DNA of 64,000 bases from positions 62,001 through 126,000 of the forward strand of contig NZ_NGJT01000002.1 of NCBI RefSeq assembly GCF_003950315.1, in the 5' to 3' direction. How positions within the stretch are numbered: position 1 is the stretch's first letter; each line of letters opens with the position of its first letter. Source of the stretch: Vagococcus bubulae. Lineage in GTDB: Bacteria; Bacillota; Bacilli; Lactobacillales; Vagococcaceae. The notes beneath the pieces were generated by a model, which searched no databases, was not told where the DNA came from, and saw only the letters and a list, made by a program, of their open reading frames with translations. Shown here one piece after another: positions 8,279 through 17,498 of this stretch. Made by a program: the position numbers and the translations under genes.

Positions 8279-9442
8279 TTGATTGAATTTCAAAATGTGT
8301 CGAAAATCTATAAAGGAAATAAAAAAGCGGTATCTGATATAAATTTATCATTTGGGGATGGTGAATTTATTTGTTTTATCGGGACAAGTGGTAGTGGTAA
8401 AACTACTGCGATGCGTATGATTAATCGGATGATTGAGCCAACATCGGGAAAAATCTTAATTGATGGAAAAGATGTGACAAAAGAAAATCCAGTTGATTTA
8501 AGACGTAGTATTGGATACGTCATCCAAAATATTGGGTTATTACCGCATATGACAATCCGTGAAAATATTACATTGGTGCCAAAATTGTTAAAATGGCCTG
8601 AGGAAGAACGGGATGAAATTGCCGAAAGATTGATTACGCTCGTTGAATTACCAAAAGAGATGTTAGATAGATACCCAAGTGAATTATCAGGTGGACAACA
8701 GCAACGGATTGGTGTCATTAGAGCATTAGCAGCAGATCAAAATATCATTTTAATGGATGAACCTTTTGGTGCGCTTGATCCTATTACTCGTGATTCTTTA
8801 CAGGATTTTGTTAAAGAATTACAAGAAAAAATGGGTAAGACCATTGTTTTTGTCACACATGATATGGATGAAGCTTTGAAACTAGCGACAAAGATTGTTG
8901 TCATGAGTCATGGCAAAGTGGTTCAGTGTGACACGCCAGAAAATATTTTACGAAATCCAGCCAATGACTTTGTTCGCGAATTAATTGGAGAAGAGCGTTT
9001 GATGCATAGCCAACAAGATTTTATTACAGTTGGTGAAGTGATGATGAAACGAGCTATTTCTATTACACCAGAAAAATCATTATCACAAGCGATTCGTTTG
9101 ATGCGTGAAAAACGAGTGGATACTTTACTTGTTGTTGATGGAAATAATGTCTTAAAAGGATTTATTGATGTTGAATCCATCAATGATAAACGAGGCTATT
9201 CAACAAGTGTGGGTGACATTATGGAATTAGATGTTTTCTATATCAAACAAACAGCCCTTCTAAGAGATGCCATTCAACGTATTTTAAAACGCGGACTGAA
9301 ATATGTTCCAGTTGTTGATGGCAATAAAAAATTAGTCGGCATTTTAACGCGTTCTTCTCTAGTGGACATGGTTTATGATACGATTTGGGGAGAAGAGGGG
9401 TCATCTGAAGATGAAACTCCAGTGGAAAAGGAGGAAGTATAA
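8279..9442 (+). CDS. opuCA: Osmoprotectant (glycine betaine/carnitine/choline) ABC transporter ATP-binding protein
   Basis: 387 residues from a TTG start with AAGGGAG upstream. ABC ATPase domain: Walker A GTSGSGKT at 35-42, Q-loop '[11 protein letters not shown]', signature LSGGQQQR at 136-143, Walker B IILMDE at 156-161, H-loop '[10 protein letters not shown]'. After it come two CBS motifs (about 255-370: '[32 protein letters not shown]' and '[24 protein letters not shown]'). CBS domains in OpuA/OpuC-type ATPases sense ionic strength or c-di-AMP (established for relatives). First gene of a four-gene operon. Confidence 0.93.
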   Translation: MIEFQNVSKIYKGNKKAVSDINLSFGDGEFICFIGTSGSGKTTAMRMINRMIEPTSGKILIDGKDVTKENPVDLRRSIGYVIQNIGLLPHMTIRENITLVPKLLKWPEEERDEIAERLITLVELPKEMLDRYPSELSGGQQQRIGVIRALAADQNIILMDEPFGALDPITRDSLQDFVKELQEKMGKTIVFVTHDMDEALKLATKIVVMSHGKVVQCDTPENILRNPANDFVRELIGEERLMHSQQDFITVGEVMMKRAISITPEKSLSQAIRLMREKRVDTLLVVDGNNVLKGFIDVESINDKRGYSTSVGDIMELDVFYIKQTALLRDAIQRILKRGLKYVPVVDGNKKLVGILTRSSLVDMVYDTIWGEEGSSEDETPVEKEEV

Positions 9443-10077
9443 TGAACACCTTTTTATTGGAGAATGGAAACGAATTAATTGTTAAGACCTTTGAACATAT
9501 TTATATCTCAGGAATTGCGTTACTTTTAGGCGTGATTGTAGCAGTGCCACTAGGTATTGCATTGACGCGAACTAATAAATTAGCAAATATTATAATAGGT
9601 CTAGCTAGTGTATTACAAACGGTACCTTCCTTGGCATTACTTACAATGTTTATTCCGTTATTTGGTGTAGGAAAAGCAACGGCTGTTGTGGCTCTATTCA
9701 TTTATTCGCTCTTACCTATTTTAAGAAATACGTATCTGGGCATTAAGGGAGTCGACCCAAACATGGTAGATGCCGCTAAAGGAATGGGAATGACCGATTT
9801 TGAACAAATACGTTTAGTTGAAGTTCCACTCGCTTTACCAACTATTATGCGAGGTATTCGTCTAGGGACAGTTTATGTTATCGCTTGGGCAACACTTGCT
9901 TCTTATATTGGTGGTGGTGGACTGGGAGATTTAATTTTTAGTGGTTTAAATCTTTATAAACCAGATTTAATTATAGGTGGTACTATACCAGTTGTTTTAC
10001 TCGCTTTAATTAGTGATTTTTTATTAGGGTTGCTTGAAAAAAAATTGTCTCCAAAGATGAAGGAGGCAAATAGTTAA
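9442..10077 (+). CDS. opuCB: Osmoprotectant ABC transporter permease
   Basis: 211 residues. The start overlaps the upstream stop by one base (TAATG), so translation is probably coupled. Five to six transmembrane helices are seen. The EAA loop '[32 protein letters not shown]' marks the site that contacts the ATPase. It is homologous to the fourth gene of the operon, giving a heterodimeric permease as in OpuC. Confidence 0.93.
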   Translation: MNTFLLENGNELIVKTFEHIYISGIALLLGVIVAVPLGIALTRTNKLANIIIGLASVLQTVPSLALLTMFIPLFGVGKATAVVALFIYSLLPILRNTYLGIKGVDPNMVDAAKGMGMTDFEQIRLVEVPLALPTIMRGIRLGTVYVIAWATLASYIGGGGLGDLIFSGLNLYKPDLIIGGTIPVVLLALISDFLLGLLEKKLSPKMKEANS

Positions 10078-11006
10078 TGAAAACAAAACGAAATAAATTA
10101 TTATTATTGCTTGTTCTAGGCCTTCTTTTTTTAACAGGTTGTGAATTACCTGGTCTAGGAGGGGGTAAGGGTGACAATCAAACCATTCGTGTGGGTTCTT
10201 TAGCTACAACCGAAAATCAAATTTTAGCTAATTTGGTAAAAGAAATGATTGAACACTATACAGATGATAAAGTAGTCCTTGTCAATAACTTAGGAACCAG
10301 TACAGTTGTTCACAATGCGATGATAAATCATGACATTGATGTTTCTGCCGGACGATATACTGGAACGGATTTAAGTGGGACGCTAAATCTACCTGCTGAA
10401 AAAGATCCAGAAAAAGCGTTTGACATTGTTTCGGAAGAATTTAACAAGCGATATAATCAAACATGGTTACCATCATATGGCTTTGCCAATACTTATGCTT
10501 TTATGGTATCAAAAGAAACAGCAGAAAAATATCATTTGGAAAAAATTAGTGACTTAAAAAATGTTGCAGATCAACTAACAGCTGGTGTCGATACGTCTTG
10601 GATGAAGCGTGATGGAGATGGTTATCAAGCCTTTTCTGATACATATGATGTTGATTTTAAAAAAGTTTATCCTATGCAAATTGGTCTTGTTTATGATGCG
10701 GTAGCTGCAGGCAAGATGGATGTGGTGTTGGGGTATTCAACAGATGGTCGTATTGCGAGTTATGACCTAGTTGTGTTAGAAGATGACTTAAGATTTTTCC
10801 CTCCATATGATGGCAGTATTGTGATTGATAATGATGTGATGGAGAAAAATCCAAAATTAAAAGCAGCACTGCTTAAATTATCTGGAAAAATTGACACGAA
10901 AACGATGCAACGACTTAACTATGAAGCAGATAATAATTTGCTCGAACCAGAAACAGTTGCTAAAAAATTCTTACGAGAAAATAACTTTTTTGAGGGGGAA
11001 AACTAA
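10077..11006 (+). CDS. opuCC: Osmoprotectant-binding lipoprotein
   Basis: 309 residues. The start overlaps the upstream stop (TAATG). A lipoprotein signal ends in the lipobox LTGC (Cys about residue 22), so the protein is anchored outside the membrane. The mature part has the OpuAC type II binding fold ('IRVGSLATTENQILANLVKEMIEHYTDDKV...', 'RYTGTDLSGTL', 'MDVVLGYSTDGRI'). It delivers quaternary ammonium osmolytes to the permease pair. Confidence 0.93.
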   Translation: MKTKRNKLLLLLVLGLLFLTGCELPGLGGGKGDNQTIRVGSLATTENQILANLVKEMIEHYTDDKVVLVNNLGTSTVVHNAMINHDIDVSAGRYTGTDLSGTLNLPAEKDPEKAFDIVSEEFNKRYNQTWLPSYGFANTYAFMVSKETAEKYHLEKISDLKNVADQLTAGVDTSWMKRDGDGYQAFSDTYDVDFKKVYPMQIGLVYDAVAAGKMDVVLGYSTDGRIASYDLVVLEDDLRFFPPYDGSIVIDNDVMEKNPKLKAALLKLSGKIDTKTMQRLNYEADNNLLEPETVAKKFLRENNFFEGEN

Positions 11007-11701
11007 TGCAAGACATGAATATTGCACAACAATTCTTTTATTATTTACAAAATAATAGTGGTTACGTCCTTTCTCAATTTATTCGTCATTTTCTTATTTC
11101 AATTTATGGCGTCTTTTTTGCCGCAGTTGTTGGGATACCAATAGGCATTTTTATTGCGAAAAAGAAGCGGTTAGCAGACTGGGTGATTGGGGCAGCAAAT
11201 GTTATTCAAACAGTCCCTTCTCTGGCAATGGTCTCTTTACTGATGTTGGCTTTCGGTTTAGGAGTCAATACGGTTATTATTACCGTATTCTTATACTCAC
11301 TTTTACCGATTATTTCCAATACTTATACAGGTATGACACAGGTAGACAAAGACATACTTGATGCTGGTAAAGGAATGGGAATGACTTCTTTTCAACGTCT
11401 GTGGATGATTGAATTACCATTATCTATTTCTGTTTTAATGGCAGGTATTAGAAATGCGTTGGTTGTTGCCATTGGTATTACAGCGATTGGTTCATTTGTT
11501 GGTGCTGGTGGTTTAGGAGATATTATCATTAGAGGAACAAATGCCACCGATGGAACGGCCATTATTTTAGTTGGAGCATTGCCAACTGCGCTGATGGCGA
11601 TTGTAACAGATTGGGCATTAGGAATAGTGGAAAAACGTCTTGATCCAGCAGGAAAATTAGTTGGTGCGTCAACAGCAGTAGAAGGAAAAGACACACCATA
11701 A
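11006..11701 (+). CDS. opuCD: Osmoprotectant ABC transporter permease
   Basis: 231 residues, again starting in a TAATG overlap. About six transmembrane helices; EAA loop 'LDAGKGMGMTSFQRLWMIELPLSISVLMAGIR'. It is a paralogue of the second gene of the operon (same GMGMT core) and completes the four-part transporter. A terminator hairpin follows. Confidence 0.93.
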   Translation: MQDMNIAQQFFYYLQNNSGYVLSQFIRHFLISIYGVFFAAVVGIPIGIFIAKKKRLADWVIGAANVIQTVPSLAMVSLLMLAFGLGVNTVIITVFLYSLLPIISNTYTGMTQVDKDILDAGKGMGMTSFQRLWMIELPLSISVLMAGIRNALVVAIGITAIGSFVGAGGLGDIIIRGTNATDGTAIILVGALPTALMAIVTDWALGIVEKRLDPAGKLVGASTAVEGKDTP

Positions 11702-11720
11702 ACAATTTAAAGAAAAATTA

Positions 11721-11777
11721 ACTTGCATTTCATTGATTCTAGGTGTAATTTAGAAAAAATGAAGGCAAGTTTTTTTA
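11721..11777 (+). terminator. Terminator of the opuC operon
   Basis: ACTTGCATTTCATT pairs with AATGAAGGCAAGT (one bulge) around a loop of about 27 bases, then T7. It ends only about 15 bases before the next start codon, so the next gene must be transcribed by read-through or from a promoter inside this stretch. Confidence 0.65.
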
Positions 11778-11792
11778 TTAGGGGGAGAGTCA

Positions 11793-13010
11793 GTGAGACA
11801 ATTTAAAAAATCGTCAAAGTTAGATTATGTTAGTTATGATGTAAGAGGTCCTGTACTAGAAGAAGCAGATAGAATGACTGCTAAAGGAATTGATGTATTA
11901 AAATTAAATACAGGAAATCCTGCCGCGTTTGGCTTTAAAGCTCCTGATGAAATTATTCATGATTTAATAACGAATGCTAGAGAGTCTGAAGGTTATTCAG
12001 ATTCAAAAGGGATTTTTTCCGCACGAAAAGCGATTCAACAATATTGCCAATTAAAAAAAATACCGAATGTGACTATTCATGATATTTATACTGGAAATGG
12101 CGTCAGCGAACTCATCACATTATCTATGCAAGCATTGATTGACAATGGCGATGAAGTACTTGTCCCAATGCCAGATTATCCCTTATGGACAGCAGCTATT
12201 ACACTATCAGGTGGTCGCGCAGTTCATTATGTGTGTGATGAACAAGCTGATTGGTATCCTGATATTGATGATATCAAAAGTAAAATCACACCAAAAACGA
12301 AAGGGATTGTGTTGATTAATCCTAATAATCCAACTGGAGCTCTTTATCCAAAAGAGTTATTATTAGAAATTGTAAAAGTAGCAAGAGAACATGAACTAAT
12401 TATTTATTCAGATGAAATTTACGACCGATTAGTGATGGATGGTTTAGAGCATATATCTATTGCTAGTTTAGCACCTGATTTATGCGTGGTAACGTTTAAT
12501 GGGTTATCCAAATCTCATCGTGTAGCAGGATTTCGTTGCGGTTGGATGGTTATTAGTGGAGAAAAGAAACATGTTCAAGGTTACATTGAAGGAATTAACA
12601 TGTTAGCCTCTATGCGACTATGTTCAAACGTATTGTCGCAGCAAATTATCCAAACAGCTTTAGGTGGGCATCAAAGTGTGGATGAATTACTCTTACCAGG
12701 TGGACGAATTTATGAGCAACGTGAATACATAACCAATGCTTTAAATACGATTCCTGGTGTAACAGTGAAAAAACCACAAGCTGCATTTTACATTTTTCCA
12801 AAACTAGATGTAGAGAAATTTAATATCCGAGATGATGAAAAATTTGTGTTAGATTTTTTACATGAACATCAAATTTTATTGGTTCATGGAAAAGGATTTA
12901 ATATGTCGACTCCAGATCATTTTAGAATTGTTTATTTACCAGAGATGGAAGAACTAAAAAAAGCCGCATTAAGTTTAGAAACCTTTTTATCAACTTATAG
13001 ACAAAAGTAA
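11793..13010 (+). CDS. alaA: Class I/II aminotransferase, alanine-synthesising AlaA type
   Basis: 405 residues, the same length as E. coli AlaA. GTG start with AGGGGGAGAG upstream. Fold type I PLP enzyme: NTGNPAAFGF near residue 40, NPNNPTG at 176-182, 'YSDEIYDRL', and the PLP lysine at 240 in 'NGLSKSHRVAGFR'; a substrate-carboxylate arginine lies in 'HFRIVYLP'. By family it would make alanine from pyruvate and glutamate; the exact substrate is inferred. Monocistronic, with its own terminator. Confidence 0.85.
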   Translation: MRQFKKSSKLDYVSYDVRGPVLEEADRMTAKGIDVLKLNTGNPAAFGFKAPDEIIHDLITNARESEGYSDSKGIFSARKAIQQYCQLKKIPNVTIHDIYTGNGVSELITLSMQALIDNGDEVLVPMPDYPLWTAAITLSGGRAVHYVCDEQADWYPDIDDIKSKITPKTKGIVLINPNNPTGALYPKELLLEIVKVAREHELIIYSDEIYDRLVMDGLEHISIASLAPDLCVVTFNGLSKSHRVAGFRCGWMVISGEKKHVQGYIEGINMLASMRLCSNVLSQQIIQTALGGHQSVDELLLPGGRIYEQREYITNALNTIPGVTVKKPQAAFYIFPKLDVEKFNIRDDEKFVLDFLHEHQILLVHGKGFNMSTPDHFRIVYLPEMEELKKAALSLETFLSTYRQK

Positions 13011-13046
13011 AAAGTAGCTAGCCGATTTTGGCTAACTACTTTTTTA
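13011..13046 (+). terminator. Rho-independent terminator
   Basis: AAAGTAGCTAGCC pairs with GGCTAACTACTTT (one mismatch) over a short loop, followed by a T-run. It lies between convergent genes. Confidence 0.85.
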
Positions 13047-13050
13047 ATGT

Positions 13051-13224
13051 CTATTTCTTTTTAATATCTTTTTTGCTCACGACGATTCGACCTAAATACT
13101 TATCTTTTAATTCATCATCGGGATTATTGACTTCAATTAAAACAGAATTTTCGTATTCTTTTTCAATGATGCCTTCATAGCGTCCACCTTGCCATTTAAA
13201 GAACACTTTTTCTTTAGTATCCAT
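13051..13224 (-). CDS. DUF2187-like small protein
   Basis: 57 residues. ATG at 13224 has GGGAGAGATTAGT upstream on the minus strand, better than the in-frame ATG at 13248. 'KVFFKWQGGRYEGIIEKEYENSVLIEV' and 'YLGRIVVSKKDIKKK' form a small beta-barrel of KOW/SH3 type, as in the DUF2187 family of Firmicutes. It is likely cytoplasmic and may bind nucleic acid (inference from the basic barrel). Function unknown. Confidence 0.7.
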   Translation of the reverse strand: MDTKEKVFFKWQGGRYEGIIEKEYENSVLIEVNNPDDELKDKYLGRIVVSKKDIKKK

Positions 13225-13382
13225 ACTAATCTCTCCCATATCATTCAAAAATAAAAAGCATAGTAATAATTATTTTTGTATTATAACATTAAAAAATCAA
13301 AAAGTGGAATAAAAACCCTTTTAAATTTACGCTATTATATCATAAATAAATATACAGTGCACTAATAAACGAAGTGTTTGTG

Positions 13383-13398
13383 AAATATCTAGACCAAT
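13383..13398 (+). promoter_or_regulatory. Partial NagR/YvoA-type (dre) operator candidate upstream of nagA
   Basis: AAATATCTAGACCAAT matches the palindrome ATTGGTCTAGACCAAT at 12 of 16 positions, with the right half perfect and the TCTAGA core intact. It lies 65-80 bases before nagA. GntR-type NagR/YvoA regulators use such sites for GlcNAc genes in Firmicutes. Confidence 0.45.
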
Positions 13399-13462
13399 TA
13401 TTGACTAATGAATTGAATAGTGATAGTTTTAAGTTATACAAGAAAAGAAAGAAGTGTTGGCA

Positions 13463-14614
13463 ATGAAAAAAGTAATTTACGCTGATAAATTTTTTTTAGC
13501 AAGTGGAGAAGTCGGACCAGGTTATTTGGAAATAAATGACGGTGTTTTTGGAAACGTTACACTTGAGATTCCTAATGAGTATGATGAGTTAGTTGATTTA
13601 TCTGGCAAATGGATAGCACCAGGGCTTGTGGATACTCATATTCATGGTTTTAAGAACCATGATGTCATGGATAACGATGCTGATGGGATAAAAGTGATGT
13701 CAGAAGCACTCTTATCATGTGGTGTGACTTCTTTTTTACCAACAACATTGACGTCTGATCACGAGAGGTTAAAAGAAGTGGCGACAACGATTGGTAAAGT
13801 AAAAAATAAAGTCGATGGAGCTAAAATTCAAGGGATTTATTTTGAAGGCCCATTTTTCACAGAAGAACATAAAGGAGCTCAAAATCCTGGTTATTTTTCA
13901 GACCCAAGTATTGAAGTATTTCATGAGTGGCAAGAAGCATCAGGTGGTATTATTAAAAAAATAGCATTGGCTCCTGAAAGAGAAGGCGTAAAAGAATTTG
14001 TTCAGCAAGTGACAAATGAAGGAGTTGTTGTGTCTCTTGGTCATAGTAATGCGACACTTGCTCAAGCTAAAGCAGTAGTTGAGTCAGGTGCAAGCGTCTT
14101 TGTCCATACTTATAATGGGATGCGTGGATTAAATCACCGAGAGCCAGGAATGGTAGGAGCAGCCCTTAGTTTGGAACATGTTTTTTCAGAATTAATTTGT
14201 GATGGTCATCATGTTCACCCTACAGCTGCCGAAATTTTAATGGATTCAACTGGTCGAGATCATGTGGCACTAATCACTGATTGTATGATGGCTGGGGGGA
14301 TGCCTGATGGAGAATATATGTTGGGTGAATTTAAAGTAACGGTTAAAGATGGCACTGCTAGAATGCAAGAGGGAAATCTAGCTGGTAGTATTTTGAAATT
14401 AAAAGAAGCTGTTAAAAACGTGGTCGAGTGGGGGATTGCGACACCTGCTGAAGCCATTATGATGGCAAGTTATGTTCCCGCCGTTAGTTGTAAAATAGAT
14501 GACGTATGTGGCATGATTAAGCCAGGTCGTGCGGCTGACTTTATTGTTTTAGATAAATCATTAAATTTAGAAGCAACTTACCTAGACGGTGAATGCCGTT
14601 ATGAAGTACAATAA
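13463..14614 (+). CDS. nagA: N-acetylglucosamine-6-phosphate deacetylase
   Basis: 383 residues. ATG at 13463 is preferred over the TTG nine bases upstream because of spacing to AAAGAAAG. Amidohydrolase fold: DTHIHG (57-62), the metal-ligand region 'FEGPFF', 'SLGHSNAT', 'VHTYNGMRGLNHREPG', the catalytic aspartate in 'LITDCMMAGG', and the C-terminal 'GRAADFIVLD'. It releases acetate from GlcNAc-6-P to give GlcN-6-P in amino-sugar and peptidoglycan recycling. nagB is not adjacent. A dre-like half-site lies upstream and a strong terminator downstream. Confidence 0.95.
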   Translation: MKKVIYADKFFLASGEVGPGYLEINDGVFGNVTLEIPNEYDELVDLSGKWIAPGLVDTHIHGFKNHDVMDNDADGIKVMSEALLSCGVTSFLPTTLTSDHERLKEVATTIGKVKNKVDGAKIQGIYFEGPFFTEEHKGAQNPGYFSDPSIEVFHEWQEASGGIIKKIALAPEREGVKEFVQQVTNEGVVVSLGHSNATLAQAKAVVESGASVFVHTYNGMRGLNHREPGMVGAALSLEHVFSELICDGHHVHPTAAEILMDSTGRDHVALITDCMMAGGMPDGEYMLGEFKVTVKDGTARMQEGNLAGSILKLKEAVKNVVEWGIATPAEAIMMASYVPAVSCKIDDVCGMIKPGRAADFIVLDKSLNLEATYLDGECRYEVQ

Positions 14615-14622
14615 AATAAGTG

Positions 14623-14650
14623 AAACGGTAGAGTTTTCTACCGTTTTTTT
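14623..14650 (+). terminator. Rho-independent terminator of nagA
   Basis: AAACGGTAGAG / CTACCGTTT stem with a TTTT-containing loop, then T-run. Confidence 0.9.
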
Positions 14651-14676
14651 ATTCAAGAAAAAGGAGACGAAGTTTA

Positions 14677-15768
14677 ATGAATAAAGAACGAATGAACCGT
14701 GTGTTACAAGAGATGAAACGACAACAATTACCCCAATTAATCGTATCGGATCAGGCATCAATTGCTTATTTGACAGGACAATCGATTGATCCAGGAGAAC
14801 GTTTAGTTGCTTTAATTATTAGAGAAGATGGTCATCATGTAGCTGTAATCAATCGATTGTTTCCTATTTCTGAAGAATCGTTAGGAATGCCGATAATTTT
14901 TGTGGATGATACTGATAAAGGAATGGGTGTTTTAACATTAGCTAAAGAACTAGATTCTAACAAACCAATAGCAGTTGAAAAAAATTGGGCAGCCCATTTC
15001 TTATTAGATATTATGAAAGAACTGGATGCGCCAATTAGTCAATATACGTTAAGTTCTAATGTTATAGATAAAGTAAGAGCGATTAAAACAGAAGAAGAAA
15101 TAGAAAGAATGTTAGAAGCATCTCATGATAATGATTTGGCGATGAACCAATTAATAGGGTTAATTCCTGAAAAACTAACTGAATTAGCTATGGCAGAGCG
15201 TTTAGAAAAAATTTATCATAAATTAGGTAATGATGGATTTTCATTTGAACCGATTGTTGCTTATGGAGCTAATGGAGCTGATCCCCATCATATGAATGAT
15301 GAATCAGTAGTAAAACCTGGTGATAGTATTATTTTAGATATTGGCGGTGTTAAAAATGGCTACTGTTCAGATATGACGCGAACAGTTTTTTATAAAGAAG
15401 TATCCGATAAAAGTCGTGATGTATACGAAACAGTACTTGAAGCGAATAAGCGAGCAATTGACACAGTTAAACCAGGCGCTCGTTTATGCGATATTGATGC
15501 AGCGGCACGAGATTATATTGACTCAAAAGGATATGGAGAGTATTTTACTCATAGAACAGGACATTTTATCGGAACAGAGGTACATGAGGCTGGAGATGTA
15601 TCAGCCAGTAATACGGATATAGTTGAAGAAGGAATGATTTTCTCGATTGAACCTGGTATTTATATTTCTGGAGAAGTTGGTGTTCGAATTGAAGATTTAG
15701 TTGTTGTAACAAAAAATGGCTGTCAGATTTTAAATGAGTATCCAAAAGAATTAATTGTGATAGATTAA
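14677..15768 (+). CDS. pepQ: Xaa-Pro dipeptidase, M24B family
   Basis: 363 residues with AAAAGGAGACG before the ATG. N-terminal creatinase-like domain (about 1-125), then the pita-bread metallopeptidase domain. The five metal ligands are visible: Asp in 'ILDIGGVKNG', Asp in 'CSDMTRTVF', His in 'HRTGHFIGTEVHE', Glu in 'FSIEPGIYI', Glu in 'VRIEDLVVV'. By length and domain order it is a PepQ-type prolidase that splits X-Pro dipeptides; an aminopeptidase P is the alternative. In many lactobacilli pepQ lies beside ccpA, but no ccpA is here. Confidence 0.88.
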   Translation: MNKERMNRVLQEMKRQQLPQLIVSDQASIAYLTGQSIDPGERLVALIIREDGHHVAVINRLFPISEESLGMPIIFVDDTDKGMGVLTLAKELDSNKPIAVEKNWAAHFLLDIMKELDAPISQYTLSSNVIDKVRAIKTEEEIERMLEASHDNDLAMNQLIGLIPEKLTELAMAERLEKIYHKLGNDGFSFEPIVAYGANGADPHHMNDESVVKPGDSIILDIGGVKNGYCSDMTRTVFYKEVSDKSRDVYETVLEANKRAIDTVKPGARLCDIDAAARDYIDSKGYGEYFTHRTGHFIGTEVHEAGDVSASNTDIVEEGMIFSIEPGIYISGEVGVRIEDLVVVTKNGCQILNEYPKELIVID

Positions 15769-15774
15769 AAATAA

Positions 15775-15821
15775 TAAAAACTATGAACATAGATTTTTTG
15801 TCTGGTTCATAGTTTTTATTA
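15775..15821 (+). terminator. Rho-independent terminator
   Basis: AAAAACTATGAAC pairs with GTTCATAGTTTTT around a loop of about 20 bases. Confidence 0.85.
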
Positions 15822-16041
15822 CTTTAGTGAGAAATCATTAGTCTAAATCTATTAAAATAACGATGACATGTTTTTATAAAATAAGAATATGCTTATTTTA
15901 GACGATTATTTCAATGAAATTATTTATTTTTTTGTTTATTTAATGTAATATAAATAATGGGAACTATCTTAGTCATCTTTCTAAGATAGTCATGGAATAA
16001 AGTTGAAATAGTAACAAAAGGATTGTGTCAGGGGGAAGAGG
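15822..16041 (+). other. AT-rich leader with two hairpins
   Basis: No gene. Two inverted repeats: AAAATAAG/CTTATTTT at 15878-15899 and ACTATCTTAG/CTAAGATAGT at 15963-15990 (ten perfect pairs, 8-base loop). Neither is followed by a T-run. The second lies about 50 bases before the next ATG and could be an operator or a 5' leader structure. Confidence 0.4.
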
Positions 16042-16401
16042 ATGGAAAAAAAGCCATATAACAGCATAACTTGCTTTAAATGTGTTATATCATTTTTATT
16101 AAAAATTGTTTTTTGGGGATTAATAGTGTTTAGTATCTCATGTTTTATATGGAACGTTGTAAAATACCATCACATTAGTATCATTGTACTGTTAATCTTT
16201 GGTAATTCGCTTTTTGGATTGGGATTATTAAAAGATTTAAAAAATAAATCAATTAAGCGAATGTCTTTTTTTACGTTGATTTTCGTTATGATGTCTTTTT
16301 TTATTATGTATAGCATTCACTATAAATTATTTTTTTATCATGGAGAAGTTGTGAATGACAGCATAGAATTAAATCATGATTCAATAGAGTCTTTAACATA
16401 A
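16042..16401 (+). CDS. Small hypothetical membrane protein
   Basis: 119 residues with a strong CAGGGGGAAGAGG site before the ATG. Three hydrophobic segments are seen (about 14-37, 43-60, 74-92). A short acidic tail 'VVNDSIELNHDSIESLT' follows. No family recognised. It is flanked by terminators on both sides and so is monocistronic; a hairpin sits upstream. Confidence 0.65.
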   Translation: MEKKPYNSITCFKCVISFLLKIVFWGLIVFSISCFIWNVVKYHHISIIVLLIFGNSLFGLGLLKDLKNKSIKRMSFFTLIFVMMSFFIMYSIHYKLFFYHGEVVNDSIELNHDSIESLT

Positions 16402-16442
16402 AAAAATAGACTAGTAGGAATTGTTCCTCTAGTCTATTTTTG
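16401..16442. terminator. Bidirectional terminator
   Basis: AAAATAGACTAG pairs with CTAGTCTATTTT around TAGGAATTGTTCCT, with A-run and T-run flanks. It overlaps the stop codon of the minus-strand gene at 16429. Confidence 0.85.
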
Positions 16443-16809
16443 CGATGATTTTTGAGTGTAGTTCATTATCCTCAACAAGTGAAAAAAAAGTGAAGACAGA
16501 TACATCAAATGTTTCACTATCAGATTGATAACAAGAATAAGGGACAACCAATGTTTTGTCATCTGTTGCTAAAACATAATCATTGTCAATGGTTTGAGCA
16601 ACAAAGGTGTAGCCTGTTAATTCTTCTTTTGTCCAGATACCATCATCGGCCAGGAACTCCAACGTTTGATAAAATTGTTGGCTGTTTTTTTCATTGTTAA
16701 AAATGAAATAGTCTGTCATCTCTTGTAGATTTTTTTCTTTAATGAGATTTAAAAAATGTGTTGGTGAAGTATTTGTTGTCATTAGTGCTAGTTGTTTAAA
16801 CGTCTCCAT
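16429..16809 (-). CDS. Small soluble protein partnered with the secreted nuclease (possible immunity or accessory protein)
   Basis: 126 residues from ATG 16809, preceded by GGAGTTGAGGTTA. An ATG 15 bases upstream (16824) overlaps the nuclease stop as TAATG but has no ribosome site of its own. No signal peptide or membrane helix is seen. The N-terminal half is helical and the C-terminal half beta-rich ('YTFVAQTIDNDYVLATDDKTLVVPYS...VSVFTFFSLVED'), a layout recalling SMI1/KNR4-like and other immunity proteins, though no family is firmly recognised. It is tightly coupled behind the nuclease gene, so a role in neutralising or assisting it is inferred. Confidence 0.6.
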   Translation of the reverse strand: METFKQLALMTTNTSPTHFLNLIKEKNLQEMTDYFIFNNEKNSQQFYQTLEFLADDGIWTKEELTGYTFVAQTIDNDYVLATDDKTLVVPYSCYQSDSETFDVSVFTFFSLVEDNELHSKIIAKID

Positions 16810-16823
16810 TAACCTCAACTCCA

Positions 16824-17498
16824 TTATTGTTTGTTTTCAATTGTCACATAAAAATCAATGTTTGATTGTTTGCTTAATCCTTTACCTTCTATATCAACTG
16901 CAACAGGCATAGGATCATTCCCATTATACACTGGTTCCACTCGGTAGCGAATGGTTTCTCCATCATCAGCAGCTTTTCGAACCATGTTTTCATATTTTGT
17001 CATGAAGGGAGTGTTAACTGGATTTTGATACAGCGTGACCAAGTTTTCTAACTTGTCGCCTGTTCCACCAAGTTGTCTTCCAATCAAATGGCCACGCGAA
17101 TGGTTATGAGGTTCTAAACCAGAAATAAAACCAGGAGGACGAATACTTTGGTTAGCAGATGTACCTGTATTGACCATATTGGGTTTAATAAGGGCATTGG
17201 CAGTAGTTGGTCTACCAAGTTTATCTAATTTGCCATATTCTATCCATCCTTTTGAACTATTTGTCAATTCTTCTGCTGTAAACCTTGCTTTACCATGTTC
17301 TATTGGTCCAGGATTATCTTTTTGAATGATGTCGTTAGTTTTTTCAGTTTTTGTGACAGATTGATTATGCTCAAATGGTAAAAACTCCATCAATGTTTCA
17401 GGTGATTTTACACCTGCTACTACTAATATAATACAAACCACTAATCCAATGATATATTGAATAGGTGATGATTTTTTATTCTTGTTTTTTTTAGTCAT
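16824..17498 (-). CDS. Membrane-anchored DNA/RNA non-specific endonuclease
   Basis: 224 residues with AAAAAGGAGTATGAC before the ATG. Basic N-terminus, one membrane helix at about 13-31 with no clear cleavage site, a linker to about residue 65, then a beta-beta-alpha-metal nuclease domain. The key block is 'HNHSRGHLIGRQLGG' with the general-base histidine at 137 in SRGH (the usual form is DRGH), followed by the metal-binding asparagine in 'KLENLVTLYQNPVN'. Family members degrade extracellular DNA for nutrition or take part in DNA entry (EndA-like). The active domain would be outside the cell. The next gene is translationally close. Confidence 0.85.
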   Translation of the reverse strand: MTKKNKNKKSSPIQYIIGLVVCIILVVAGVKSPETLMEFLPFEHNQSVTKTEKTNDIIQKDNPGPIEHGKARFTAEELTNSSKGWIEYGKLDKLGRPTTANALIKPNMVNTGTSANQSIRPPGFISGLEPHNHSRGHLIGRQLGGTGDKLENLVTLYQNPVNTPFMTKYENMVRKAADDGETIRYRVEPVYNGNDPMPVAVDIEGKGLSKQSNIDFYVTIENKQ

